From Cupriavidus necator (lineage in GTDB: Bacteria; Pseudomonadota; Gammaproteobacteria; Burkholderiales; Burkholderiaceae): DNA of 64,000 bases. The notes beneath the pieces were generated by a model. It ran no database searches. It was not told the DNA's origin and saw only the letters and a list, made by a program, of their open reading frames with translations. Below are positions 54,507-64,000 of this stretch, one piece after another (within the stretch, counting starts at the first letter, position 1; every line of letters starts with the position of its first letter). The translations under genes were made by a program, and so were the position numbers. The stretch lies in assembly GCF_013141915.1 (NCBI RefSeq), contig NZ_SROX01000001.1, positions 186,001 through 250,000 of the forward strand, given 5' to 3'.

Positions 54507-55457
54507 ATGATTGACAATAACTTCGATCTCAACCTGGTGCGGCTCTTCGTGACCATGGTCGAGTCGCGCACGCTGACGGCGGCCGCGCAGCGCAGCGGCA
54601 TGACGCGCTCCAACGTGTCGCGCCGCCTGAAGCTGCTGGAGCAGCATCTCGGCGCGCAGCTGATGCGCCGCACCACCCGCCATGTCGAGCTGACCGAGGC
54701 GGGGCAGCTGCTGTATGCGCATGGCTTGCGCATGCTGGATGAACTGCAGTCCGCCAACACCGCGATCGACAGCCTGGGCGAAGTGGTGCGCGGCGACGTC
54801 CGGATCCGCCTGCCGACCGGGCTCGGCCACCGCTACCTGACGCCGCTGCTGCTGGAATTCGCGCGCAACTATCCGCAGATTTCGCTGCGCGTGGTGATCA
54901 ACGACAACATCGGCGACCTGATCCCGGCCGAGGTCGACGTGGCGCTGAAAATTACTTCGCAACCGCCCGACGACCATGTGGCGCGACGCATCTGCGCGGT
55001 CGGCTGGTGCCTGTGCGCGTCGGCCTCGTTTCTGGACAGCCATGGGCCGGTCCGCACCGTGGCCGACCTGGAGCGCTGCGACATGATTGCGCCGGCATCG
55101 CTGGGACGCCGCTTTACGCTGAAGGTATGGCTGGCCGGCACGCCCATGACATTGCGCGTGTCGCCGCGGATCCAGTCAGGCGACTATCCGTTCCTGTTCG
55201 AATCGGTGATGGGCGGGCTGGGCGTGGCGCTGCTGCCGCGCTATGCGGTCTGGCGGCAACTGCAGTCCGGGCAGATGCGCGAGGTGCTGGCCGAATGCGA
55301 AGCCGAAGGCGTCGGCGACAGCGTCTACATGCTGACCGCACCCAACCGCTATCCGACCCTGGCCACGCGCACGCTGATGGACTTTATCCGCCTGCACCTG
55401 GAGCGGCAGGCCGAGAACTGGGGCAGCCGCAACGTTGCTGCGGCGACGTCCAGCTGA
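54507..55457 (+). CDS. LysR-type transcriptional regulator
   Basis: A 316-residue LysR regulator. The helix-turn-helix is at residues 7-66 (LNLVRLFVTMVESRTLTAAAQRSGMTRSNVSRRLKLLEQHLG), and the sensor domain carries VRIRLPTGLGHRYLTPLLLEF and VDVALKITSQPPDD, as in the CrgA-like group. It is divergent from the CoA-transferase operon, its likely target. Confidence 0.9.
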   Translation: MIDNNFDLNLVRLFVTMVESRTLTAAAQRSGMTRSNVSRRLKLLEQHLGAQLMRRTTRHVELTEAGQLLYAHGLRMLDELQSANTAIDSLGEVVRGDVRIRLPTGLGHRYLTPLLLEFARNYPQISLRVVINDNIGDLIPAEVDVALKITSQPPDDHVARRICAVGWCLCASASFLDSHGPVRTVADLERCDMIAPASLGRRFTLKVWLAGTPMTLRVSPRIQSGDYPFLFESVMGGLGVALLPRYAVWRQLQSGQMREVLAECEAEGVGDSVYMLTAPNRYPTLATRTLMDFIRLHLERQAENWGSRNVAAATSS

Positions 55458-55508
55458 CGCAGGCCGCCCCGGCGTCGTGAGCCGGAGGCAGCGTGGCGGC
55501 AAGCGCGG

Positions 55509-56483
55509 CTACTTCTCCTGCATCTTGGCGGCCTTGACGATCTCGCCCAGGCGCCGCCGTTCCGCGTCGACAAACTTGACGAAGTCCGCGCGCGTGCCGC
55601 CGACCGGCTCGATGCCCACCTGTTTGAGCTTGGCGGCGGCGGCGGGGTCTTTCATGGCCTTGTCGACCGCCGCGGCGACCTTGTCGAGGATCGCGTCGGG
55701 CGTGCCCTTGGGCGCATGGACGCCGGCCCAATGAGCGATCTGCAGGTCCGGGAAACCTTGCTCCACCGCGGTGGACAGTTGCGGGTAGGCCGAGATGCGC
55801 TGCGTCCAGGTGGTGGCCAGCGCCTTGAACTTGCCGTCGTGCAGGATATGCGGCAGCGCGATGATGCTGGCTTCGGACGTCCCTTCGACCTGGCCGCCCA
55901 GCACCGCCGTGGTGCTTTCCGACCCGCTCTTGTAGGGCACCGGCTGCAGCTTCGCGCCGTATTTCACATTCAGGATCTCCGCCACGAAATGCGGCGTGCT
56001 GCCGGTGCCGGCGGTGGCGAAATTGAAGCCGCTGCCTTTTTTCGAGGCCTCGACGAAGTCGCGCAGGTCCTTGTAGGGCGCGTTCTTCGGCACCACGATG
56101 ACCGAAGGCGCCAGCCCGATCATGACCACGGGCACCAGCGCGTCATCCTTGAACGGCATGGACTTCTTGATCATGCTGTTGGAGATCACGCCGGCGGCGC
56201 TGATCAGGAAGGTGTAGCCATCCGGCGCGCTCCGGGCTACCAGGTCCGCGCCCACGGTGCCGCCCGCGCCGGGACGGTTCTCGATCAGCACGGTCTGGCC
56301 CAGCGCCTTGGTCGCGCCTTCGGCGGCCGCCCGCGCCATCAGGTCATTGGCGCCGCCGGCGGCGAACGGCACGACGAAGCGGATGGTCTTCGCCGGCCAT
56401 TGTTCCTGCGCGCCGGCCGGGCTGGCGGCGATGAGGGCTGCCGCGGCCAGCAGGCCCAGCTGGAATCGGTGTGGCATCGTCAT
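55509..56483 (-). CDS. Bug-family (TctC) periplasmic binding protein
   Basis: A 324-residue Bug protein with a signal peptide (cleavage near AGA/Q at about residue 26). Family segments are WPAKTIRFVVPFAAGGANDLMAR, IENRPGAGGTVGADLVAR, and VPYKSGSESTTAVLGGQVEGTSE. The ATG follows AGGAGAC. It lies 73 bp downstream of a LacI regulator on the same strand, so the two may be co-transcribed. Ligand unknown; a role in the DHPS block to the right is possible but not shown. Confidence 0.92.
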   Translation of the reverse strand: MTMPHRFQLGLLAAAALIAASPAGAQEQWPAKTIRFVVPFAAGGANDLMARAAAEGATKALGQTVLIENRPGAGGTVGADLVARSAPDGYTFLISAAGVISNSMIKKSMPFKDDALVPVVMIGLAPSVIVVPKNAPYKDLRDFVEASKKGSGFNFATAGTGSTPHFVAEILNVKYGAKLQPVPYKSGSESTTAVLGGQVEGTSEASIIALPHILHDGKFKALATTWTQRISAYPQLSTAVEQGFPDLQIAHWAGVHAPKGTPDAILDKVAAAVDKAMKDPAAAAKLKQVGIEPVGGTRADFVKFVDAERRRLGEIVKAAKMQEK

Positions 56484-56556
56484 GCTATGTCTCCTGGGGT
56501 TGTGAAGCGCCGGCGCGGCTTGCCTGCGCCGGCGGGGATGAAAGGGCGGGCTGCGT

Positions 56557-57570
56557 CTAGCCCGGCTCAGCCGGCGGCGCCGTGGTGCCGCGCTGCACCA
56601 GCGCTACCGGAATTTCCGTCCGTCCGGGCTCGATGCCTTCCTGCAGCCATCGCAGCAGCGCCAGCGCGGTTTGCCGGCCCAGTTCGCTGCTTTCCAGCGC
56701 AATGGTGGTCAGCGCGGGAGTGACCTCGGCGGAAATCGGCAGGTCGTCGCAGCCGACGATGGACAGCTGCCGCGGCACGTCCAGCCCGATGGCGCCGGCC
56801 TCGAACAGGCAGCCGAGCGCGAGCACGTCGTTGCCGCAAAAGATGGCCGTCGGCGTTTCCGGGGCACTGGCCAGCACCGCGCGCAAGCCGGCCCGGCCGC
56901 CGGCAAAGGTGTACGGCTGCTCGCAGATGGCGCCGGCGGGCAGCGGCGCGCGCAGGGCGCGCAGCGTGCCGAGGAAGCCTTCGGTGCGAAGCCGCGCGCG
57001 GTCGTTATGGGCGCCGATGCCGGAGATCATGCCAAGGCGGCGGTGGCCCAGGTCAAACAGATGGCGCGCGGCCTGCGCGCCGATCTCGAAGTTGTCGAAG
57101 CCGATGCACGGGTACTGGTTCGACAAGGACCAGGTCAGCATCGTGCGCGTGCCGGATTGCCGCAGCAGCGCCAGCGTTTCGGGGGAATGGTCGGCGCCGA
57201 CCAGCACCATGGCATCGACCGCGCGCTCGGACAGGGCCCGCACCACGTCGGTCTCGGTGTCAGGGTCGTAGTTGTGGGAGCCAAGCAGCAATTGGTAACC
57301 GCTGGCCGCCAACACGCCCTGCATGCCTTGGATCGCATGGGAAAAGATGGCGTTGTCGAGGGTCGGCACCACCGCGGCGACGGTGCGCGACTTGCCGGAT
57401 GCCAGCGTGCGCGCCGACGCATCCGGAACATAGCCGAGCGCATCGATGGCCTGGCGCACCCGCTGCAAGGTGTCTTCCCGTACCAGCGCGGGCGATGACA
57501 GCGCGCGCGACACCGTCGCCATCGATACACCGGCAAGCTTCGCCACGTCTTCGAGTCTGGTCCGCCGCAC
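56557..57570 (-). CDS. LacI-family transcriptional regulator of the DHPS block
   Basis: A 337-residue LacI regulator. The helix-turn-helix and hinge are at the N-terminus (RLEDVAKLAGVSMATVSRALSSP, then LGYVPDASARTLASGKS), and the periplasmic-binding-like sensor follows. GTG at 57570 is chosen because AGAGGA lies before it and family length results; an upstream GTG at 57624 is the alternative. Two LacI-type operators stand between it and the divergent hpsN gene, so it most likely represses that cluster until a DHPS-related ligand is present. In other organisms the cluster's regulator may be of another family. Confidence 0.9.
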   Translation of the reverse strand: MRRTRLEDVAKLAGVSMATVSRALSSPALVREDTLQRVRQAIDALGYVPDASARTLASGKSRTVAAVVPTLDNAIFSHAIQGMQGVLAASGYQLLLGSHNYDPDTETDVVRALSERAVDAMVLVGADHSPETLALLRQSGTRTMLTWSLSNQYPCIGFDNFEIGAQAARHLFDLGHRRLGMISGIGAHNDRARLRTEGFLGTLRALRAPLPAGAICEQPYTFAGGRAGLRAVLASAPETPTAIFCGNDVLALGCLFEAGAIGLDVPRQLSIVGCDDLPISAEVTPALTTIALESSELGRQTALALLRWLQEGIEPGRTEIPVALVQRGTTAPPAEPG

Positions 57571-57679
57571 GTTTGCTGTCCTCTTTGCAGTTTCGACATT
57601 GTCACCTATCTGTGCGCTGCACACGACTATGCCGGGAACGGCGCGCCGCCAAGCGCGATGTTCAAGGGAAAACCCTGCC

Positions 57680-57707
57680 TTGCAGTTCGCGGTACGCCTA
57701 CTAATCT
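57680..57707 (+). promoter_or_regulatory. Candidate sigma-70 promoter of hpsN
   Basis: TTGCAG (57680-57685), a 16-bp spacer and TAATCT (57702-57707). Transcription would start near 57714, inside the first LacI operator, giving a 100-nt leader. Confidence 0.45.
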
Positions 57708-57710
57708 TTT

Positions 57711-57726
57711 ATGAAAGCGCTTTCAT
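57711..57726. promoter_or_regulatory. LacI-type operator O1, perfect 16-bp palindrome
   Basis: ATGAAAGCGCTTTCAT is perfectly symmetrical with the AGCGCT core typical of LacI/GalR operators with a central CG. It overlaps the expected start of hpsN transcription. Confidence 0.8.
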
Positions 57727-57745
57727 TTAAGAAGTTGAGTGCTGA

Positions 57746-59124
<1,379 letters not shown>

Positions 59125-59125
<1 letters not shown>

Positions 59126-59913
59126 TGATGGCGCCCTTGCAGCATGCGGCCGACGGTCGCGGACCCGACCTGCGCGGCAGGCAGGCGCTGGTGACCGGCG
59201 GCAGTTCCGGCATCGGCGAGAGCCTGGCCGAGGCGCTTGGCCGGGCCGGCGCCAGGGTGGTGCTGGCGGCGCGCCGCCAGCCGCAGCTCGATGCCGCGGC
59301 GTCGCGGCTCGATGCGATGGGCATCGCCGTCGACACGCAGGTGCTGGACGTATCCGACCTCGATGCCATTCCCGCCGCCGCAGCGGCCTTGCAGCGCCGC
59401 TGCGGCACCATCGATATCCTGGTGAATGCCGCGGGCATGAACCTGCGCGAGCCGTTTGCCAGTGTCACGCCGGCGTCGTGGCGGCTGCAACTGGACACGC
59501 ATCTGGGGGCGCCGTTCTTCCTGACGCAGGCGCTGGCGCCGGCGATGCAGGCGCAAGGATGGGGGCGCGTGCTCAACCTTGCTTCGCTGCAGTCGTACCG
59601 GGCCTTCGCCAACAGTGCGCCCTACGGCGCGGCGAAGGGCGGCATCGTCCAGCTGACGCGCGCCATCGCCGAGGCGTGGTCGCCGCACGGGATCACCTGC
59701 AATGCGATCGGCCCGGGCTTTTTCCCCACCGCGCTGACCGGCCCCGTGTTCGCTGACGCCGCGCTGGCGCAGCACCATGCCGCGCGCACCTGCATCGGCC
59801 GCAACGGCGCGTTGCCGGACCTGCACGGACTGGCCGCGTTCCTGGCCAGCGACATGGCCGCGTATATCACCGGGCAGACTTTCATGGTCGACGGCGGCTA
59901 CACGGCAAGATGA
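59125..59913 (+). CDS. hpsO: SDR dehydrogenase of the DHPS cluster (HpsO-type)
   Basis: A 262-residue NAD(P)-dependent SDR. The cofactor motif TGGSSGIG is at residues 24-31; S154, Y167 and K171 (APYGAAKGG) form the active site. In Cupriavidus pinatubonensis the DHPS route uses HpsO and HpsP, thought to interconvert DHPS enantiomers through the 2-keto compound; this gene has the matching family and place. The first of two adjacent ATGs overlaps the hpsN stop, after GGAGG. Confidence 0.72.
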
Positions 59914-60002
59914 CCGCCGCCGCGGGCCGCATCGTTGGCCCCGCGCGGTGACCGACATTCAGAGCGCCATACGCGCCGAACCAGACCCGACAGGAGACCA
60001 GC

Positions 60003-61367
60003 ATGACGAGACAGCTATCGGCGCAGCCGCCGGCACAAGACCCCGCGCACAAGCTCAGGAAGATCGTAACCTCCAGCACCATCGGTGCCATGGTGGAGTG
60101 GTATGACTTTTTCCTGTACGGCGTGGTCGCCGGCCTGGTGTTCAACAAGCTGTACTTTCCCTCCGCCGACCCGGTGGTCGGCACGCTGCTGGCCTACGCC
60201 ACCTTTGCCGCCGGCTTTGTCGCGCGCCCGCTGGGCGGCGTGATCTTCGGCCATTTCGGCGATACGCTGGGGCGCAAGCGCATGCTGGTGCTGACCCTGC
60301 TGATCATGGGCATCGCCACCACCGCCATCGGCCTGATTCCCACCTATGAGCAGATCGGCATCGGGGCGCCGGTGCTGCTGTTGCTGTGCCGGATCGCGCA
60401 GGGCATCGGCCTCGGCGGCGAATGGGGCGGCGCCGTGCTGATGACGTTCGAGAGCGCGCCGCCGGGGCGCCGCGGCTTCTTCGCCAGCCTGCCGCAGACC
60501 GGCATGTCGCTGGGCCTGGTGCTGGCCAGCGGCGTGATCGCGCTGCTGTCGCTGATGCTGTCGGACCAGGACTTCCTCGCATGGGGCTGGCGCATCGCTT
60601 TCCTGTTGAGCGCGGTGATGGTGTTTATCGGCTCCTACCTGCGCACGCACGTCGAGGAATCGCCGGAATTTGCCGCGGCCCAGCGCCAGCCGCAGCGCAA
60701 CCCGCAGCAGGCGCATGGCTTGCCGTTCCTGGCCATGCTGCGCCAGTATCCCGGCGTGGTGCTGGCGTGCATGGGCGCGCGCTTTATCGACGGCGTCTTC
60801 TTCAACGTGTTCGGGGTGTTCTCGCTTGCCTACCTGACCCAGACCCTGAAGCTCTCGCGCAACGAGGCGCTGCTGGGCGTGTTGCTGGGCGCCGGCGTGA
60901 TGACGCTGTTCATCCCGCTGTGGGGCGCCGTATCCGACCGCCTCGGCCGGCCGCTGGTCTACGGCACCGGCGCGCTGCTGGCGGGGCTGTCGGCGTTTCC
61001 CGCGTTCTGGCTGATGCAGCATTCGGGCGGCAACGTGCTGCTGGTGTGGGCGGCGATCATCATTCCCTTCGGCATCTTCCATGCCGCCGTGTTCGGCACC
61101 ATGGCGTCGATGTTCTCGGAGGTGTTCGATGCGCGCGTGCGCTATACCGGGATTTCCTTCGTCTATCAGTTCGCGGGCGTGTTCGCCGGCGGCCTGACGC
61201 CGATCATCGCCACCTGGCTGAGCGCGCGGGCCGGCGGCGAGCCGTGGTACCTGTGCGGCTATGTGCTGGCGATCGGCGTGCTCAGCGCGGCCTGCACGCT
61301 ATGGATCGGCTTGCGCTCGGCCCCGGCCGGCGCGCCGGCGCTGGCACCGTCCAAGGCTGGCGCCTGA
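60003..61367 (+). CDS. hpsU: MFS metabolite:proton symporter, probable DHPS uptake carrier
   Basis: A 454-residue carrier of the metabolite:H+ symporter (ShiA/ProP-like) family. It has the N-terminal SSTIGAMVEWYDFFLYG, the GHFGDTLGRKRML motif between helices 2 and 3, and GLGGEWGGAVLM in helix 4. Location inside the hpsN - suyAB cluster makes DHPS or sulfolactate the probable cargo; HpsU is the name used for an MFS carrier of this pathway. The ATG follows CAGGAGAC. Confidence 0.72.
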   Translation: MTRQLSAQPPAQDPAHKLRKIVTSSTIGAMVEWYDFFLYGVVAGLVFNKLYFPSADPVVGTLLAYATFAAGFVARPLGGVIFGHFGDTLGRKRMLVLTLLIMGIATTAIGLIPTYEQIGIGAPVLLLLCRIAQGIGLGGEWGGAVLMTFESAPPGRRGFFASLPQTGMSLGLVLASGVIALLSLMLSDQDFLAWGWRIAFLLSAVMVFIGSYLRTHVEESPEFAAAQRQPQRNPQQAHGLPFLAMLRQYPGVVLACMGARFIDGVFFNVFGVFSLAYLTQTLKLSRNEALLGVLLGAGVMTLFIPLWGAVSDRLGRPLVYGTGALLAGLSAFPAFWLMQHSGGNVLLVWAAIIIPFGIFHAAVFGTMASMFSEVFDARVRYTGISFVYQFAGVFAGGLTPIIATWLSARAGGEPWYLCGYVLAIGVLSAACTLWIGLRSAPAGAPALAPSKAGA

Positions 61368-61442
61368 CTGTTTTCTCCCCGGGGCGGCATGCGCTGCCCG
61401 TCCGCGTCATTTCCCTCTCCCATGTCTCCTACTGGCAAGGCC

Positions 61443-62456
61443 ATGAAAGCCATCGTCTATACCGAACCCAACGCCGTCGCGATCCTGGAGCGCGACATGC
61501 CGGAGCTGGCGCCCGGCGAGGCCCTGTTGCGCATCGATGCCAGCGGCATCTGCGGCTCCGACCTGCACGCGTATCACGGCCATGATCCGCGGCGCAAGCC
61601 CGGGCTGGTGCTTGGCCACGAGTTTGCCGGCACGGTGGTGGCCTCGTCGGACGAGGGCCTGCTGGCGGTGGGGCAGCGCGTGACCGCCAACCCGCTGGTG
61701 ACTTGCGGCCATTGCGACTATTGCCTGCAGGGCCGCGACAACCTGTGCGCCAACCGCGGCATGGTCGGCATGAGCCGGCCGGGGGCGTTGTCGGAGTACC
61801 TGGCGATCCCGCTCCGTTGCGCGATTCCCATTCCCGACGCGCTCGCCAGCGTCAGCGCCGCGCTGACCGAGCCTGCGGCCACCGCGCTGCATGCGGTCAA
61901 CCTGACCATGCGCGCCATGGCCAGGCCGCTGCCGGAGGCGCGCGTGCTGGTCATCGGCGGCGGGGCGATCGGCATGCTCGCCGCGGCGCTGGTGAGGTCG
62001 TATGGCTGCCGCCAGGTGCAGGTGGCCGAGACCAATGCGCTGCGCCGCGCTTCTGTGACGCGGCATCTCGGCTGCGAAGCGGTGGACCCGCTGGCCGGGC
62101 CGCCGCCCGACGCTGCCTTCGACGTGGTGATCGATGCGGTGGGCGCGGGACCGACGCGCAAGCTTGCCATCGCCGCCGCCCGGCCCGGCGGCGTGGTCAT
62201 GCATATCGGCCTGCAGGACTGGGCCAGCGAGATCGACATGCGCAAGCTGACGCTGGCGGAACTGACCCTGCTGGGAACCTACACCTACACCATGGCCGAC
62301 CTGCGCGCCACCGTGGCGGCGCTGGAGCAGGGCAGCTTCGGCACGCTGGCATGGGTCGAGACGCGCGCGCTGGCCGACGGCCCGGCGGCCTTTGCCGACC
62401 TGGCCGCGGGCCGCGTTGCCGCCGGCAAGGTGGTGCTGATCCCTGAACCGGCCTGA
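61443..62456 (+). CDS. hpsP: Zinc-dependent alcohol dehydrogenase of the DHPS cluster (HpsP-type)
   Basis: A 337-residue medium-chain zinc dehydrogenase. Catalytic zinc ligands are C37 (GICGSD) and H59/E60 (GHEFAG); the structural zinc cysteines are C88, C91, C94 and C102. The Rossmann motif is VLVIGGGAIGMLAAALV. The place and family match HpsP, which with HpsO handles the (S)-enantiomer of DHPS. The ribosome site is weak (AAGG), and the gap of 75 bp to the MFS gene suggests the same message. Confidence 0.74.
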   Translation: MKAIVYTEPNAVAILERDMPELAPGEALLRIDASGICGSDLHAYHGHDPRRKPGLVLGHEFAGTVVASSDEGLLAVGQRVTANPLVTCGHCDYCLQGRDNLCANRGMVGMSRPGALSEYLAIPLRCAIPIPDALASVSAALTEPAATALHAVNLTMRAMARPLPEARVLVIGGGAIGMLAAALVRSYGCRQVQVAETNALRRASVTRHLGCEAVDPLAGPPPDAAFDVVIDAVGAGPTRKLAIAAARPGGVVMHIGLQDWASEIDMRKLTLAELTLLGTYTYTMADLRATVAALEQGSFGTLAWVETRALADGPAAFADLAAGRVAAGKVVLIPEPA

Positions 62457-62500
62457 GTGCCGGACCAGCTGCGGCGCGCACCGCCGGCAGCCGCCAAAAT

Positions 62501-62512
62501 TCATATATATGA
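62501..62512. promoter_or_regulatory. AT-rich palindrome upstream of the suyA promoter
   Basis: TCATATATATGA is a perfect 12-bp palindrome, AT-rich in a GC-rich region. Its centre is about 47 bp before the expected start site, the usual position for an activator next to the -35 box. Confidence 0.55.
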
Positions 62513-62517
62513 GTTGG

Positions 62518-62546
62518 TTGACATGGATGAATCGAGCGCCTAACAT
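62518..62546 (+). promoter_or_regulatory. Strong sigma-70 promoter of suyAB
   Basis: TTGACA (62518-62523), exactly 17 bp, and TAACAT (62541-62546): a consensus -35 box and a good -10. It lies 35 bp before the suyA start, within what would otherwise be one operon. Confidence 0.75.
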
Positions 62547-62580
62547 GACTTCACGCACGACCCACAGAGAGGAGACAACG

Positions 62581-62862
62581 ATGATTCACGTAGTGCTTCA
62601 TGACGCCAAGGACACCGTCGCAGTGGCCGTGGTGGAAGGGATCCAGCCGGGCACGCAGCTCAACGCCTGGATCATGGATGAAGACAAGGTCGTCACGGTG
62701 ACCGCACTGCAGCCGATTCCCATCGGCCACAAGGTGGCGCTGCGCGACATGGATGTGAACGAGACGGTCTACAAGTACGGCATCGACATCGGCAAGGTGG
62801 TCGCCCCGATCAAGGCCGGCGAACACGCCCACGTCCACAACATCAAGACCAAGCGCTGGTAA
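62581..62862 (+). CDS. suyA: (2R)-sulfolactate sulfo-lyase subunit alpha
   Basis: A 93-residue SAF-domain protein, the small subunit of sulfolactate sulfo-lyase, which splits (R)-sulfolactate into pyruvate and sulfite. The sequence contains IPIGHKVALRDMD, then YKYGIDIGKVVAPIKAGEHAHVHN and the end KTKRW, as in SuyA. The ATG follows GAGGAG. It is followed 84 bp later by suyB. It is the small homologue of the N-terminal domain of the GarD protein at 3452. Confidence 0.9.
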   Translation: MIHVVLHDAKDTVAVAVVEGIQPGTQLNAWIMDEDKVVTVTALQPIPIGHKVALRDMDVNETVYKYGIDIGKVVAPIKAGEHAHVHNIKTKRW

Positions 62863-62946
62863 GCCCGGCGCGCCGCCCCTGCGGCCGCCCGACGCTTCCT
62901 GCCCGCTTTCCATCCCGCTTCCATCCGCTTCCCGAGGATCCACGTC

Positions 62947-64000
62947 ATGTCCGTGATCGACCAAAACACCACCTTCTGGGGCTACCGCCGCGACAATGGC
63001 CGCGTCGGTGTCCGCAACCACGTCATCATCCTGCCGCTGGACGACCTGTCCAACGCCGCCGCCGAGGCCGTCGCCGCCGCCATCAAGGGCACCATGGCGA
63101 TTCCCCACCCCTACGGCCGCCTGCAGTTCGGGCCGGACCTAGACCTGCATTTCCGCACGCTGATCGGCGCCGGCAGCAATCCCAACGTCGCCGCGGTGGT
63201 GGTGATCGGCATCGAGGACGGCTGGACCAAGAAAGTCGTCGACGGCATCGCCCAGACCGGCAAGCCGGTGGTCGGATTCGGCATCGAGGGCCACGGCGAC
63301 CACGACACCATCATGCGCGCTTCGAAGGCGGCGCGCGAATTCGTGCAGTACGCCACCGCGCTGCACCGCGTCGAGTGCCCGATCAACGAGTTGTGGGTCT
63401 CGACCAAGTGCGGCGAGTCGGACACCACTTCGGGCTGCGGCGCCAACCCTACCGTCGGCAACGCCTTCGACAAACTGCACCCGCTCGGCACCACGCTGGT
63501 GTTCGGCGAGACCTCGGAGCTGACCGGCGGCGAGCATATCGTCGCGGCACGCTGCGCCAACGACGATGTGCGCCACCAGTTCATGGCGATGTTCGAGCGC
63601 TACCAGGGCATGATTGACCGCTGGAAGACGTCGGACCTGTCCGAGTCGCAGCCGACCAAGGGCAATATCGCCGGCGGCCTGACCACCATCGAAGAAAAGG
63701 CGCTGGGCAATATCCAGAAGATCGGCAAGAAATGCACCGTCGACGGCGTGCTCGACAAGGCCGAGGCGCCGACGCATCCGGGCCTGTGGTTCATGGACTC
63801 GTCTTCCGCCGCGGCGGAGATGGTCACGCTGTGCGCGGCCGCCGGCTATGTGGTGCACTTCTTCCCGACCGGGCAGGGCAACGTGATCGGCAATCCGATC
63901 GTTCCGGTGATCAAGCTGTGCGCCAACCCGCGCACCGTGCGCCTGATGAGCGAGCACATGGACGTCGACTGCTCGGGCCTGCTGCAGCGCGAGCAGACCC
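62947..64000 (+). CDS. suyB: (2R)-sulfolactate sulfo-lyase subunit beta (5' part)
   Basis: The first 351 codons of the large subunit of sulfolactate sulfo-lyase; the gene runs off the window. Segments match SuyB closely: [71 protein letters not shown], and [14 protein letters not shown]. It is homologous to the catalytic domain of GarD/UxaA. With SuyA it makes the desulfonating step of the DHPS route and releases sulfite into the cytosol. The ATG follows GAGG. Confidence 0.92.
   Translation, partial: MSVIDQNTTFWGYRRDNGRVGVRNHVIILPLDDLSNAAAEAVAAAIKGTMAIPHPYGRLQFGPDLDLHFRTLIGAGSNPNVAAVVVIGIEDGWTKKVVDGIAQTGKPVVGFGIEGHGDHDTIMRASKAAREFVQYATALHRVECPINELWVSTKCGESDTTSGCGANPTVGNAFDKLHPLGTTLVFGETSELTGGEHIVAARCANDDVRHQFMAMFERYQGMIDRWKTSDLSESQPTKGNIAGGLTTIEEKALGNIQKIGKKCTVDGVLDKAEAPTHPGLWFMDSSSAAAEMVTLCAAAGYVVHFFPTGQGNVIGNPIVPVIKLCANPRTVRLMSEHMDVDCSGLLQREQT

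Overview
This window looks like part of a large, GC-rich betaproteobacterial replicon of the Cupriavidus/Ralstonia type. The grounds are four Bug-type (TctC) periplasmic binding proteins, five LysR regulators next to short catabolic operons, CaiB/BaiF CoA-transferases, split altronate-dehydratase-family enzymes and strong third-position GC bias. The accessory, metabolic character suggests a secondary chromosome (inference). No rRNA, tRNA, insertion sequence, phage or CRISPR array was seen.

Layout. 1-5.3 kb: the end of a TctA permease, a Liv-type binding protein, and a cyclase-family hydrolase divergent from a galactarate dehydratase (garD), with two near-identical GntR-like operators between them. 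5.3-11.5 kb: LysR with a CoA-transferase/acyl-CoA dehydrogenase pair, an RNase Z-like hydrolase, a ProQ/FinO protein and small proteins. 11.5-18 kb: the taurine importer tauABC, preceded by a second sulfonate-type binding protein and an uncharacterised cysteine-rich protein. 18-19.9 kb: an efflux MFS gene divergent from its probable HxlR regulator. 19.9-24.2 kb: a urate-degradation block with two tandem 5-hydroxyisourate hydrolases (one with a Tat signal), an MFS carrier, LysR and OHCU decarboxylase. 24.2-26.3 kb: an SBP56/methanethiol-oxidase-like protein coupled to a membrane protein. 26.5-36.1 kb: thioesterase, AraC, then quinone oxidoreductase, TauD-like dioxygenase, BKACE and Bug genes, followed by LysR, MFS and an M81 (MlrC-like) peptidase. 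36.2-41 kb: PaiB/MocR pair, an orphan Bug protein, a small membrane protein and LysR. 41-45.3 kb: SDR, MFS (broken by an in-frame amber codon) and split transketolase. 45.4-51.1 kb: a MoxR/DUF58/VWA/HtrA-like locus. 51.2-57.6 kb: a CoA-transferase/oxidoreductase/Bug operon with LysR, another Bug protein and a LacI regulator. 57.8-64 kb: a cluster that reads as degradation of 2,3-dihydroxypropane-1-sulfonate (DHPS), hpsN - SDR - MFS - Zn dehydrogenase - suyA - suyB, running off the right edge.

Working together. The clearest theme is organosulfur use: taurine import, a second sulfonate binding protein, a methanethiol-oxidase-like enzyme, and DHPS oxidation to sulfolactate followed by desulfonation by SuyAB. 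The DHPS block carries two LacI-type operators upstream of hpsN and a separate strong promoter with an AT-rich palindrome upstream of suyA. Other blocks are sugar-acid catabolism (garD), purine catabolism (uraH/uraD) and acyl-CoA metabolism. Starts were revised by Shine-Dalgarno evidence for many genes, several of them TTG or GTG.
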